Positions 8,992 through 16,573 are shown, counted from the first letter of the stretch. The stretch is DNA of 40,397 nucleotides from Fusibacter sp. A1 (GCF_004125825.1 NZ_QQWI01000019.1:1-40397); one strand, 5' to 3'. The notes: a model not told the origin generated them from the sequence alone. A program made the numbers and translations.

Positions 8992-9672
8992 ATGAATGAA
9001 GCATTTCAACTAAAGGCATTTATCAGCGTCATACCAAAACTTATCGCGGCACTTCCAATCACCTTGGCGATTGCAAGTGTCGCCATGCTTTTCGGCTTGC
9101 TGCTTGGAACAGTGATAGGAATCCTGCGCTTCAAAAACCGTGGAGTATTGACCTTGCCACTGGCGGCATACGTCTCTTTCTTTAGAGGCACACCCCTGAT
9201 GGTTCAGCTGTTCATTTTCTATTACGGGTTGCCGCAGCTGATACCTGGACTAGCAAGCCTAAGTGCGGTTCAGGCCGCTATCCTTGTGATGTCGATCAAC
9301 GCGAGCGCCTATATTTCAGAAGTCGTACGGGCTGCCCTGTCCAGTGTGCCCATTGGACAGTTTCACGCCTCAAGTGCCGTTGGAATGACAAGCTGGCAGA
9401 CACTCACTCATGTGATTCTGCCCCAAGCCTACAGAATAGCCATTCCAGCTCTTGGCAACACCTTTATCAGCATCATTCAAGGGACTTCGATCACCTTCAT
9501 GCTTGGGGTCAGAGATATCATGGGAACAGCCAAAATGAACGCGGCGGCCAACTACCGGTTTTTAGAGACCTACCTTGCAGTAGGCCTGATTTATTGGTCG
9601 TTGACGATTGTGCTCAGCAAGATCAACAGTCATCTAGAGGATCATTTCAGCAAAGGTTATAAAAGAAAGTAG
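8992..9672 (+). CDS. Amino-acid ABC importer, membrane permease (HisMQ type)
   Basis: Integral membrane subunit of 226 residues with about five hydrophobic segments (for example ALPITLAIASVAMLFGLLLG and AAILVMSINASAYISEVV). The family signature is clear: SFFRGTPLMVQLF, then the EAA-type loop GMTSWQTLTHVILPQAYRIAIPALGN that contacts the ATPase. The SD AGGAG overlaps the stop region of the binding-protein gene; the gap is 3 nt, so the two are co-translated. The ATPase gene follows 5 nt downstream. Confidence 0.92.
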   Translation: MNEAFQLKAFISVIPKLIAALPITLAIASVAMLFGLLLGTVIGILRFKNRGVLTLPLAAYVSFFRGTPLMVQLFIFYYGLPQLIPGLASLSAVQAAILVMSINASAYISEVVRAALSSVPIGQFHASSAVGMTSWQTLTHVILPQAYRIAIPALGNTFISIIQGTSITFMLGVRDIMGTAKMNAAANYRFLETYLAVGLIYWSLTIVLSKINSHLEDHFSKGYKRK

Positions 9673-9677
9673 GTACT

Positions 9678-10421
9678 ATGCTGTTATCACTAAGAAACAT
9701 ACACAAAAGCTATGGTGATTTACATGTGCTAAAAGGGATCGACCTCGATATCAAGTCCGGAGAAATCATCGCAGTGCTTGGACCGAGCGGCTCTGGAAAG
9801 TCGACTCTGCTAAAGACCATAAACTTTTTAGAGACTCCGCAAGCCGGCGAGTACGCCTTTAAGGGCTTTAGAAAGAAGGTCGCACATATCACTCACAACG
9901 ACCATGTGGATCTACGAAAGCTCATCAGCATGGTCTTTCAAAACCACAATCTCTTTGATCACTTCACCGTGAGGGACAACTTATCAAAACCGCTTCGGAT
10001 CGTACATCATCTATCTAAAAAAGAAGCAACGGAATTGGCTTATAAAACGCTTGATACGGTAGGGCTGAGTGACAAGTACGACGCCTATCCCAGTCAGCTC
10101 TCAGGCGGTCAGCAGCAGCGCGTCGGAATAGCCAGGGCAATCGCCCATCAGCCCGATCTTGTGCTCTTTGACGAGCCCACATCGGCGCTTGATCCCGAAC
10201 TGGTTCAAGAAGTCTTGTCCGTCATCCAAGCGCTGTCGAAAACGGAGATGACCATGCTCATCGTCACCCACGAGGTGCAGTTCGCGCTCACAGTAGCCGA
10301 CCGTGTACTCTTTATGGAGGACGGACTGATTATCGCAGACCAGACTTCCCAGCAAATCAGACAAGAACCCCACCCACGCTTCGAGGCCTACCTCAAAGGA
10401 CTTCAAACACAAAGCCACTAA
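9678..10421 (+). CDS. Amino-acid ABC importer, ATP-binding subunit (GlnQ type)
   Basis: Cytoplasmic ATPase of 247 residues that powers the importer. Walker A is GPSGSGKST, the Q-loop is MVFQNHNLFDH, the ABC signature is LSGGQQQRVGIARA, Walker B is VLFDEPTSALDPE, and the switch His is in IVTHEV. It is a typical polar amino-acid transporter ATPase. It is last in the operon, and the terminator stem begins within its final codons. Confidence 0.93.
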   Translation: MLLSLRNIHKSYGDLHVLKGIDLDIKSGEIIAVLGPSGSGKSTLLKTINFLETPQAGEYAFKGFRKKVAHITHNDHVDLRKLISMVFQNHNLFDHFTVRDNLSKPLRIVHHLSKKEATELAYKTLDTVGLSDKYDAYPSQLSGGQQQRVGIARAIAHQPDLVLFDEPTSALDPELVQEVLSVIQALSKTEMTMLIVTHEVQFALTVADRVLFMEDGLIIADQTSQQIRQEPHPRFEAYLKGLQTQSH

Positions 10422-10452
10422 TCGCTTCATTAAGGGACTAGTGGCTCTTTTT
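10413..10452 (+). terminator. rho-independent terminator of the amino-acid ABC operon
   Basis: AGCCACTA (10413-10420) pairs with TAGTGGCT (10439-10446), followed by CTTTTT. The stem overlaps the stop codon of the ATPase gene and reaches the stop of the convergent gene. Confidence 0.8.
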
Positions 10453-11356
10453 ACTTCCTATTGATCTGTTCTTTCATTTTAAGCATATGGTACATCATGT
10501 CGTTATAGGGAGTTGAAACACCTAGCTCCGCTCCAAGTTTTCGGATAACGCCGGCAAACATATCCACTTCCGTGAGTCGTCCAGCGTCGATGTCTTGCAG
10601 CATCGATGTTTTCGATTCAGGAACCATTTTCTCTAAGATTACCAGCCATGCCTTAAAGTCCTCGTCGGTGATCTCGACGCCTTTTTTTAGTGCCACCGCT
10701 CTTACCTCTTGTACAATCATAGCCATCAGTTCATGGCCGTGCTGCGTGTTCAGGTAATGATAATTCGCACCCAGAATAGCCGTCGGCTGATTGCTGCATA
10801 CATTGATCATAAACTTCCACCATAGCTTCTTGTACATGTCCTTAGGGCATTCGTAAGGGACTCCTGCAAGCTCAAACGTTTTTTTGATCTTTTCAACACG
10901 GTCTGTCAGTTCTCCTGATTTTTCACCGAATACGATTCGACCGGCACTGCCGTAGTCCACTTTCAACCCGCTTCGCTGCGCATCGATTCCAAGACACATG
11001 CTGTATAGCATCTTGTCCATTCCGTAGACTTCACCGATGATTTCTTCAGAGTCGATGCCGTTTAGCAGCGACATGATGGTGGTCTGCTCGCCCACATGGT
11101 GTTTTACAGCCTGAATTGCATCTGGCAGGTCCTGATATTTTACTGCGATGATCACAAGATCGGCAGGCTCTGATGCTTCATTGGCACCGACATAGTTGAA
11201 CGTCTGCACCGCTCCATTGACTAAAAGCTCTTGTTCCCGATAACGCTTAAGTCTGTCGTCATCCAAAACGACGGTTAGATCGACACCCGCATGACGGTTT
11301 AAAATTGCCGCATACGAAGCTCCGATCGCCCCAAGGCCGATGAGGCTGATTTTCAT
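10451..11356 (-). CDS. panE: Ketopantoate reductase family protein (2-dehydropantoate 2-reductase-like)
   Basis: NADPH-dependent oxidoreductase of the ApbA/PanE family, 301 residues; the namesake reaction makes pantoate for CoA. The start at 11356 has AAGGAGG seven nt upstream; 13 further in-frame codons lie before it without an SD. The N-terminal Rossmann motif is SLIGLGAIGASYAAIL. The C-terminal domain shows KLWWKFMINVCSNQPTAI and DIDAGRLTEVDMFAGVI, matching the conserved Lys/Asn and Glu regions of the family. Many genomes have several paralogues reducing other 2-oxo acids, and no panB, panC or panD lies nearby, so the substrate is inferred. It is convergent with the ABC operon and divergent from abrB. 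Confidence 0.8.
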   Translation of the reverse strand: MKISLIGLGAIGASYAAILNRHAGVDLTVVLDDDRLKRYREQELLVNGAVQTFNYVGANEASEPADLVIIAVKYQDLPDAIQAVKHHVGEQTTIMSLLNGIDSEEIIGEVYGMDKMLYSMCLGIDAQRSGLKVDYGSAGRIVFGEKSGELTDRVEKIKKTFELAGVPYECPKDMYKKLWWKFMINVCSNQPTAILGANYHYLNTQHGHELMAMIVQEVRAVALKKGVEITDEDFKAWLVILEKMVPESKTSMLQDIDAGRLTEVDMFAGVIRKLGAELGVSTPYNDMMYHMLKMKEQINRK

Positions 11357-11437
11357 AAGAATCCTCCTTGAATGTTCACTTGCTTGCATGTTCATCTATA
11401 TAGTAGCATATAAGAGATCTTGCATCACTTTACTTGG

Positions 11438-11465
11438 TTGAAATATCTCGCATGGAGATTTTCAA
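11438..11465. repeat. Inverted repeat between panE-like gene and abrB
   Basis: TTGAAATATCTC and GAGATTTTCAA form a hairpin or operator-like dyad with a single one-base bulge and a 5-nt centre (GCATG). It has no T-tail on either strand and lies in a 281-bp divergent intergenic region, about 80-110 bp upstream of the panE-like start. Confidence 0.5.
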
Positions 11466-11538
11466 CATCAAAGCCATACCATATTTGCTTCATTTACAGC
11501 CTAAAATGTTATTATTACTTCAAGAATCTAAAAAAAGA

Positions 11539-11578
11539 CATAATTATGAAGGTTTTGTTTGATTCCTTCATAATTATG
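11539..11578. promoter_or_regulatory. Large inverted repeat, candidate AbrB operator
   Basis: CATAATTATGAAGG (11539-11552) is repeated exactly inverted as CCTTCATAATTATG (11565-11578), with 12 nt between. Each arm also contains the self-complementary CATAATTATG. The right arm falls between the -35 and -10 boxes of the abrB promoter, as expected of an autorepression site. Confidence 0.65.
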
Positions 11579-11587
11579 TTATAAAAT
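11559..11587 (+). promoter_or_regulatory. Promoter of abrB
   Basis: TTGATT (11559-11564), a 17-bp spacer and TAAAAT (11582-11587). The -35 box sits in the centre of the inverted repeat and the spacer is its right arm. Confidence 0.6.
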
Positions 11588-11638
11588 ACCTATAGACGTT
11601 AATTATTAGATGCAATTGTCAATTGGAGGTAATTATAT

Positions 11639-11887
11639 ATGAAAGCTACTGGAGTGGTAAGAAAAGTAGATGAGCTTGGTAGAGTAGTGTTACCTATCGA
11701 GTTGAGAAGAACGATGGGTATCGATATCAAAGACCCGTTAGAGATTTTCACTGAGGAAAATTCAATCATTCTTAGAAAATACGAGCCTGCTTGTGTACTT
11801 TGCGGTGAAGCCGGAAACACAACTAGCTTCAAAGGCAAATTGATATGCCAAGGATGTATCGATACATTCAGCAAAATGGAAAAATAG
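11639..11887 (+). CDS. abrB: AbrB/SpoVT-family transition-state regulator with C-terminal CxxC pairs
   Basis: DNA-binding protein of 82 residues. Residues 1-50 are the swapped-hairpin AbrB domain (GVVRKVDELGRVVLPIELRR, then LEIFTEENSIILRKY). The C-terminal 30 residues carry C52, C55, C70 and C73, a zinc-ribbon-like set found in clostridial AbrB proteins. GGAGGT lies 9 nt before the ATG. It has its own promoter inside a large palindrome and a strong terminator, so it is monocistronic and probably autoregulated. In relatives, AbrB proteins control the transition to stationary phase, solvent formation and sporulation; the targets here are unknown. Confidence 0.88.
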   Translation: MKATGVVRKVDELGRVVLPIELRRTMGIDIKDPLEIFTEENSIILRKYEPACVLCGEAGNTTSFKGKLICQGCIDTFSKMEK

Positions 11888-11901
11888 TCATATTTGAAGA
11901 A

Positions 11902-11928
11902 AACCAGCTGGTCTCAGCTGGTTTTTTT
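11902..11928 (+). terminator. rho-independent terminator of abrB (bidirectional)
   Basis: AACCAGCTG, loop GTCT and CAGCTGGTT form a 9-bp stem followed by TTTTTTT. The minus-strand read also ends in TTTTCTT, so it may also serve the convergent amidase gene ending at 11927. Confidence 0.92.
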
Positions 11929-12727
11929 AGTATAGTTCCATACGTCTGTGTTTTAGTAAAGGCAATTGTTCTCTGATAGAGTCCACCATGTCAAAATCAA
12001 CTTCTGTGATCAGGATCCCTTCGCCTTCATCCAGAGAGTCAACTACCATGCCCCAAGGATTTGTGACCATGCTATGTCCATAAGCCACATAGCTCGCACC
12101 TTCGACTCTTGCTGGCGAGCATAGGGCATAGAACACCTGATTGTCAAGCGCTCGAGCCCTTGCGGTGAGCTCCCAGTGGGCAGGTCCGGTTGTCATGTTG
12201 AATGCTCCGGGTACGATAATCAACCTGGCTCCATCAAGAGTCATCCTGCGCGCAAGTTCTGGAAAGCGGATATCATAGCAGATGCAAAGTCCAACTCTTC
12301 CGAAGTCCGTGTCAAAGACAGTCGCTTGATCACCCGGAGTCAGCACATCCGATTCCATAAAGCGAATACCATTTTCTATAGCGATATCGAACAGATGTGC
12401 TTTTCTGTGCTTTGCAAGAAGTTTTCCATTTTTGTCGAATATGTAGCTAGTGTTATAGATGTTTGATCCTTCACGTTCAGGGACCGACCCCCCAACCAAC
12501 AACAAATTATATTCTTTCGCCTGCTCGCTTAAAAACCGGTAGGTCAGTCCACCTTCCACTTCGGCAAAATCTTCAAAATAACTGTTGTCATAGGGGCAGT
12601 TGAACATCTCTGGCAAAACGACCACTTGCGCCTTCTCTTGCGACGCTTTTTCTATCCAGTCTTTCGCGGTCTTCATGTTTCGAGTCTTATCGTCAGTAAC
12701 CGTCATTTGAATCAAAGCGATTTTCAT
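11927..12727 (-). CDS. Nitrilase-superfamily amidase (Nit2/omega-amidase type)
   Basis: Carbon-nitrogen hydrolase of 266 residues. The catalytic triad is visible: E40 in VVLPEMF, K109 in KHRKAHLFD, and C150 in CICYDIRFPE. These three contexts match the Nit2/omega-amidase branch, which hydrolyses alpha-ketoglutaramate-like amides, better than nitrilases. No signal or membrane segment is seen. The start codon overlaps the upstream sirtuin stop (TAATG, one base shared), so the two proteins are translationally coupled. The exact amide substrate is an inference. Confidence 0.85.
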   Translation of the reverse strand: MKIALIQMTVTDDKTRNMKTAKDWIEKASQEKAQVVVLPEMFNCPYDNSYFEDFAEVEGGLTYRFLSEQAKEYNLLLVGGSVPEREGSNIYNTSYIFDKNGKLLAKHRKAHLFDIAIENGIRFMESDVLTPGDQATVFDTDFGRVGLCICYDIRFPELARRMTLDGARLIIVPGAFNMTTGPAHWELTARARALDNQVFYALCSPARVEGASYVAYGHSMVTNPWGMVVDSLDEGEGILITEVDFDMVDSIREQLPLLKHRRMELY

Positions 12728-13458
12728 TAAAGCACCTCCATGACCCTGCCTAATAGTTCACCGATTGCCTCATCGAACGTTAGCCTCGCAAGATGGTCCG
12801 CGGGTGTTTTGCCTTTATTGATCAGCACAATCCTACCCTTTTTATGATACTTGATCAGTGAAGCTGCCGGATAAACCACCAGCGAAGTCCCTCCAATAAT
12901 CAGCAGATCGGACATTTCAATATCTCTTACGGCATTATCGATCACCTTTAGGTTGAGTCCCTCTTCATATAACACCACATCCGGTCTTACAACACCACCA
13001 CACTCAGAACACCTTGGCGTGACTGCGTTGAAGCAGATGACATAGTCGGCACTATAGTTTTTCCCGCAGTCGACGCAGTAGTTTCTTAAGACTGATCCAT
13101 GGAGTTCATGAACCCGCTTGCTGCCTGCCTTTTGGTGCAGTCCATCAATATTCTGCGTCACCACGCTAGTCAACTTATCCATTTGTTCTAGTCTTGCCAG
13201 TGCCAGATGCGCCTTATTGGGTATTGCGCTCGTGTTGAGCACCTTGTCCCTGTAAAACTTGAAGAACTCATCTGTTTCCTGTTCAAAAAAACTATAGCTT
13301 AACATGGTTTCAGGCGGATACTTGTATTTTAAGGCATACAGCCCGTCAACCGATCTAAAATCGGGTATTCCGCTTTCAGTAGAAACACCGGCTCCACCGA
13401 AGAAAACGATACGGCTGCTGCTTCTGATCAAATCCACTAACTCATCAAATTGCGACAT
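12727..13458 (-). CDS. NAD-dependent protein deacylase (Sir2 family)
   Basis: Sirtuin of 243 residues removing acyl groups from lysines using NAD. The NAD loop is FFGGAGVSTESGIPDFRS (about 19-36). The pocket motif is VVTQNIDGLHQKAG and the catalytic His is in HELHGS. Two cysteine pairs (CVDC and CSEC, about 20 apart) hold the structural zinc. The late motif LLIIGGTSLVVYPAASL is typical. It is upstream of, and coupled to, the Nit2-like amidase. SD GGGGG lies upstream, and a possible promoter is at 13510-13482. Confidence 0.92.
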   Translation of the reverse strand: MSQFDELVDLIRSSSRIVFFGGAGVSTESGIPDFRSVDGLYALKYKYPPETMLSYSFFEQETDEFFKFYRDKVLNTSAIPNKAHLALARLEQMDKLTSVVTQNIDGLHQKAGSKRVHELHGSVLRNYCVDCGKNYSADYVICFNAVTPRCSECGGVVRPDVVLYEEGLNLKVIDNAVRDIEMSDLLIIGGTSLVVYPAASLIKYHKKGRIVLINKGKTPADHLARLTFDEAIGELLGRVMEVL

Positions 13459-13481
13459 AAAAATACCCCCTACCTAGTTCC

Positions 13482-13510
13482 AAACTACTAAACAACAGAG
13501 CCTGTGTCAA
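13482..13510 (-). promoter_or_regulatory. Possible promoter of the sirtuin-amidase pair
   Basis: The minus strand has a perfect TTGACA (13510-13505), then 17 bp, then a poor -10 TAGTTT (13487-13482). Confidence 0.4.
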
Positions 13511-13536
13511 GTAATTGAAGCGTTAGAGGGTTTAGA

Positions 13537-14025
13537 TTACTTTATCTTATACTGCAGACTTTCAGTCGGACATGCCTCCACACAGGATAAACACTTAGAA
13601 CAATTGAACGCCTCACATGCGTTTTCCTTTGATGTGTCAAAGACACTCTTTTTGGTGTTCACTGCAGAAACATAGCATACTTTATCGCATGCGCCGCACG
13701 ATACGCATTTGCTTTCATCGTTTCTGATTTTGAAAAGTGAGAACTTGTTGGTCACACCTTGCACCCAAGAAACCGGGCATCCGACCTTATAGTAATTGTA
13801 CATGTGTACCTTGGCTTCATTATCCGACAGGTTCCGTGACATATGCTCCATCACTAGTCCCATGGGACACATCCATTTGCAGTAGGTCTTTCCAAAAATC
13901 GCGCCTAGTAGGATAGACGCGCCGAACACATAAGCAAGTCCGTTGGCAAGTGCCATAATCACATAAACCGTCACCCCGCCAAAAGCAAACTGAACCGACT
14001 TCCTATACTTGATTATATTTTTCAT
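13537..14025 (-). CDS. Membrane-anchored 4Fe-4S ferredoxin-type protein (NapH/polyferredoxin-like)
   Basis: 162 residues starting at 14025, where GGAGGAG lies just upstream; 26 more in-frame codons occur before it without an SD. One or two N-terminal hydrophobic segments (about residues 12-46) are followed by CKWMCPMG (C49, C53), the CxxxCP motif of NapH/CcoG-like membrane ferredoxins, and a further C83. Two 4Fe-4S motifs follow: C107-x2-C110-x2-C113-x3-C117 and C142-x2-C145-x2-C148-x3-C152. It probably passes electrons at the membrane, but no partner oxidoreductase is adjacent. At 162 residues it is shorter than NapH (about 290), so part of the usual membrane domain is missing. Confidence 0.75.
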   Translation of the reverse strand: MKNIIKYRKSVQFAFGGVTVYVIMALANGLAYVFGASILLGAIFGKTYCKWMCPMGLVMEHMSRNLSDNEAKVHMYNYYKVGCPVSWVQGVTNKFSLFKIRNDESKCVSCGACDKVCYVSAVNTKKSVFDTSKENACEAFNCSKCLSCVEACPTESLQYKIK

Positions 14026-14040
14026 AGTCTCCTCCGAATT

Positions 14041-14059
14041 ACCCCTCCCATAGAGGGGT
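14041..14059. promoter_or_regulatory. Hairpin or operator in the ferredoxin leader
   Basis: ACCCCTC and GAGGGGT flank 5 nt, a perfect 7-bp G+C-rich dyad, between the upstream terminator and the SD of the ferredoxin gene. A TATACT lies on the minus strand just upstream of it, so the dyad could be at the transcription start. Confidence 0.5.
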
Positions 14060-14076
14060 CTTGGATAGTATAACAT

Positions 14077-14111
14077 AAAAAAACAAGCTTGCGAAGATTG
14101 CAAACTTGTTT
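14077..14111 (-). terminator. rho-independent terminator of the YgjP-like gene
   Basis: On the minus strand AAACAAGTTTGC, a 7-nt loop and GCAAGCTTGTTT (one wobble pair) are followed by a T-run. It starts at the gene's stop codon. Confidence 0.88.
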
Positions 14112-14635
14112 TATAGATTTCTTGTTTTAGAAGTGCCCAGTATCGGCATCACATTTTTATAATCAGGACACAGTTTACCCACAAGACGCCAGAAGGACCT
14201 ATCGTGATTCAAATGCTCCAAATGGCATAATTCATGGATGACGACATAATCCACCGCTTCTATCGGAAAAAGCATCAACTTCCAGTTGAAAGTCAGGTTT
14301 CTCGTCGAGCTGCAGCTTCCCCATTTGGAATCGTCGCTTTCTATGGTAAAGGCCTTGTACTTGGTTTTTATCTGAGGTTGATAAAGCCTTAAGCGCTGTT
14401 CGATCACTTTTTTTGCCTCTTTTTTATAAAAGGTCTTCAGCGCCTTGGTCACATCCACTTCTCCGCTTTTGGGGCTAAGACACGTGAACGTCTTCCCATC
14501 GAACCGGATCACTTCTTTTTTAACACTTTCATCGACAACAGCTATCAAAGGATAGGCTTTTCCCAAGTATCTGCATTTCGGTTGTTCCTTTGACATATCC
14601 TCTACTCCGATTTCATCAATAACATCACTCATCAT
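14111..14635 (-). CDS. YgjP-like zinc metallopeptidase (DUF45), N-terminally short
   Basis: 174 residues with HELCH at 134-138 and a downstream FWRLVGKLCPDYK, the C-terminal zinc-site pattern of the YgjP/DUF45 (WLM-like) family. The typical DDSKWGSCSSTRNLTFNWKL stretch precedes it. Full-length relatives are about 230 residues and begin with a beta-strand region of roughly 60-70 residues. Here the protein begins just before the YLGKAYPL segment, so that region is absent. The missing part is not encoded upstream, because the start overlaps the preceding GNAT gene by 4 bp. The active site is intact, so it may still work. Function in the family is poorly defined. Confidence 0.75.
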   Translation of the reverse strand: MMSDVIDEIGVEDMSKEQPKCRYLGKAYPLIAVVDESVKKEVIRFDGKTFTCLSPKSGEVDVTKALKTFYKKEAKKVIEQRLRLYQPQIKTKYKAFTIESDDSKWGSCSSTRNLTFNWKLMLFPIEAVDYVVIHELCHLEHLNHDRSFWRLVGKLCPDYKNVMPILGTSKTRNL

Positions 14636-15192
14636 TCAAAACTTTTGAGGATTATTCGTTCAAATTCTTCCCTTAAAAGTCCCATACAAATAATATCATG
14701 ATACGCGCCTTTTCCAAAGAAACTTCTTCTGATTCTGCCTTCTTCGACAAAGCCCAACTTCAAGTGAAGGTTGATCGACTCGGTGTTGTAGCTGTAGATT
14801 TTCACATTGCATTTTTGATAATTCAGTTCATTAAAATAGAAATCAAGCACCAGTCGTACTGCGTCGCTTGCGTAGCCTAAGCCCCTGTGCTTCTTCCTTA
14901 TTCCAAGACCGTATTCGAACGTTCCATCGGTCCTACTGCAGCTATGCGTATTGATATTGCCTACAGGATTCAAGAAGATGTCTTCGATGATATAAAAGTT
15001 GTCCTCCTCCCCCGGTATCTGATTCGACAGGTCTTCAACCCTTTTCTTCACCATATCCTCTCCAATAGGCGACTTCATCCTATCACCAGACCTCTGCGCC
15101 TCGGTGTCGATAGCTTCGCCGTTATTGAAGTATTCCAAAAAATCGCTAGACCTTACAGCCCTCAAACTCACTAAATCTGTTTTCCAGTCCAT
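14632..15192 (-). CDS. GNAT N-acetyltransferase (RimJ/RimL type)
   Basis: About 186 residues. The start at 15192 (MDWKTDL) has GGAGG five nt upstream; the ATG one codon earlier is too close to the SD. The GNAT acetyl-CoA loop appears as GLGIRKKHRGLGYASDAV, followed by NVKIYSYNTESINLHLKLGFVEEGRIR, the usual RimJ/RimL-like ending. It probably acetylates an amino group of a protein or small molecule; the substrate is unknown. It overlaps the YgjP-like gene (ATGA-type, 4 bp), so both are one transcription unit. Confidence 0.82.
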   Translation of the reverse strand: MDWKTDLVSLRAVRSSDFLEYFNNGEAIDTEAQRSGDRMKSPIGEDMVKKRVEDLSNQIPGEEDNFYIIEDIFLNPVGNINTHSCSRTDGTFEYGLGIRKKHRGLGYASDAVRLVLDFYFNELNYQKCNVKIYSYNTESINLHLKLGFVEEGRIRRSFFGKGAYHDIICMGLLREEFERIILKSFE

Positions 15193-15214
15193 CATAACCT
15201 CCACCATAACGCAT

Positions 15215-15231
15215 CAAATCGTGCCAGGCAC
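15215..15231. repeat. Partial copy of the GTGCCAGGCAC palindromic repeat
   Basis: CAAATCGTGCCAGGCAC matches the left arm and centre of the full palindrome 22 bp downstream, but its right arm diverges after GGCAC. Confidence 0.7.
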
Positions 15232-15236
15232 ATTCT

Positions 15237-15275
15237 GAATACCCCAAATCGTGCCAGGCACGATTTGGGGTATTC
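15237..15275. repeat. 39-bp perfect palindromic repeat
   Basis: GAATACCCCAAATCGTGCC (15237-15255), a single A, and its exact reverse complement (15257-15275). It lies directly after the stop of the NTF2-like gene on the minus strand. There is a T-rich run only on the plus side, so it is not a proper terminator for the gene that ends here. Related copies are at 15215 and 16574. Confidence 0.85.
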
Positions 15276-15277
15276 TT

Positions 15278-16501
15278 TTATTTTATACTGTCTAGTTTTC
15301 CTTCAAATATCCAGTAGAACGGATACGAGAGGTGCATTTGTTCAAACTTATGTTTTCCGTCGCAAGTCGAGATTACCGCCGACATTCTGATAGGACAAGT
15401 ATACTCTTCGCCATGCGAGGCTTCTTTTAGCGCATAGGCAACCTGTCTGTGCAGGTGGTACAACTTGTCCTGTGAAGGCTTTTCACTACTGCTGATTTCT
15501 TGCAGTGCTTCTAGGGCCCTTCGTGCGACTTCTTCCTGAGGGATTGTCTGCTTTACCGTACCGTTCAAGGTAATCCAGGTCTTGTCTTCTCTTGTGGTCG
15601 TAATCGCTGATTGTGTATCGAGCTTCAAGGACGAACACTCGCATTCCTTCAAAAAAGTTGCAATCGCTTCATGCCCGACAAACCACTCCGTATCGGGTGA
15701 TATCACATGGGTAGTCTGTTCCTTAGTGAAAAACTCATCTACAAGCTTCAAGGTCGGGTCTGGATTACCGACACATTTGGCTGCAAACGCGTGAATTAGC
15801 GTTTCTACTTGCTCCTTCATTGTTTCTGAGTTGTGCTTTGCCAGCGCCTGCTTTTCTGATGCAAATTCTTCGACAAACTCCGTTCCGCTTTCAAGCCGTT
15901 GATCCGCAAAGACACCTTTTGGCATCGAAAACTTGCCCTGAGCAATTTTCCATGTTTCGTTTTCTTTTACCATCACCCCAGAAAACCTCATCGGGCAGAA
16001 GTAATCTCTAGAAGGCTCGTCCTTTTGATGGTAAGTCAGCGCCATCGCCCAGTTGATAAGGGCTACGCGCTCAGATGCAGACAGGCTTTCATCCTTAGCC
16101 TTCTCTTTGGCAAAATCGACGTATCCGTCATACCGTTCCTGCACGTGTTCAAAGTTGTATTTGACCGTTCCGGGAGTCGCAAACCAGGCCATATCCCCGT
16201 CGACCTTGATAATCGCTTTGTCAAGATCAAAGGCCGCATCACCCCAGTACTCCCAGTCCGATTCCAGCAGGTCTTTTACTTCATCAACACCTGAACATAA
16301 TTCACCTGACGCTGTACCAAGTAGATAAACAGAATCGTCTCCTACAAATAAGTCAAGATACCCACCAGCAAGTTTCGGGTCTCTTTTTTGGTAGCCTTCG
16401 TTGAGTTTCAAAAGAACCTCTTTTACCGCCTGACATTCCTCGTTTTGTCTTATAGGATGAAGGTTCAATGTATTCGTATAATGTACTCCAAATTTTTTCA
16501 T
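15278..16501 (-). CDS. Tandem NTF2-like (SnoaL-fold) protein
   Basis: About 407 residues from the ATG at 16501 (SD AGAGGA); a GTG five codons earlier is also in frame. Two similar halves are visible, about residues 20-205 and 230-400. Each starts with a helical EECQAVKEVLLKLNEGY-like segment and ends with a strand around YFCPMRFSGV (first half) or YTCPIRMSAV (second half). The pattern of small cone-shaped NTF2/SnoaL domains (GVDEVKDLLESDWEYW, GHEAIATFLKEC) suggests ligand binding rather than a known catalytic centre. No signal peptide. It is flanked on both sides by copies of the same palindromic repeat. Function unknown; the NTF2-fold assignment is by pattern only. Confidence 0.65.
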   Translation of the reverse strand: MKKFGVHYTNTLNLHPIRQNEECQAVKEVLLKLNEGYQKRDPKLAGGYLDLFVGDDSVYLLGTASGELCSGVDEVKDLLESDWEYWGDAAFDLDKAIIKVDGDMAWFATPGTVKYNFEHVQERYDGYVDFAKEKAKDESLSASERVALINWAMALTYHQKDEPSRDYFCPMRFSGVMVKENETWKIAQGKFSMPKGVFADQRLESGTEFVEEFASEKQALAKHNSETMKEQVETLIHAFAAKCVGNPDPTLKLVDEFFTKEQTTHVISPDTEWFVGHEAIATFLKECECSSLKLDTQSAITTTREDKTWITLNGTVKQTIPQEEVARRALEALQEISSSEKPSQDKLYHLHRQVAYALKEASHGEEYTCPIRMSAVISTCDGKHKFEQMHLSYPFYWIFEGKLDSIK

Positions 16502-16573
16502 CGATATTCCTCTCACTTCTTATGGTAAACGGTATATTCTCCCGCCAGTTTGAAATCGAGTTTTTCCAAAATG

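Noticed and set aside
9006..9191. Minus-strand ORF inside the permease gene
   Set aside because: It is a shadow of the permease reading frame, with no SD and no recognisable protein.
14041..14075. MerR-type promoter similar to the one at 18811
   Set aside because: The ACCCCTC/GAGGGGT dyad and a nearby GATAGTATA look alike, but no -35 and -10 pair lies around the dyad in the required positions on either strand.
15237..15275. Terminator of the NTF2-like gene
   Set aside because: On the minus strand the stem is followed by AGAATG rather than a T-run, and related copies occur where no gene ends.
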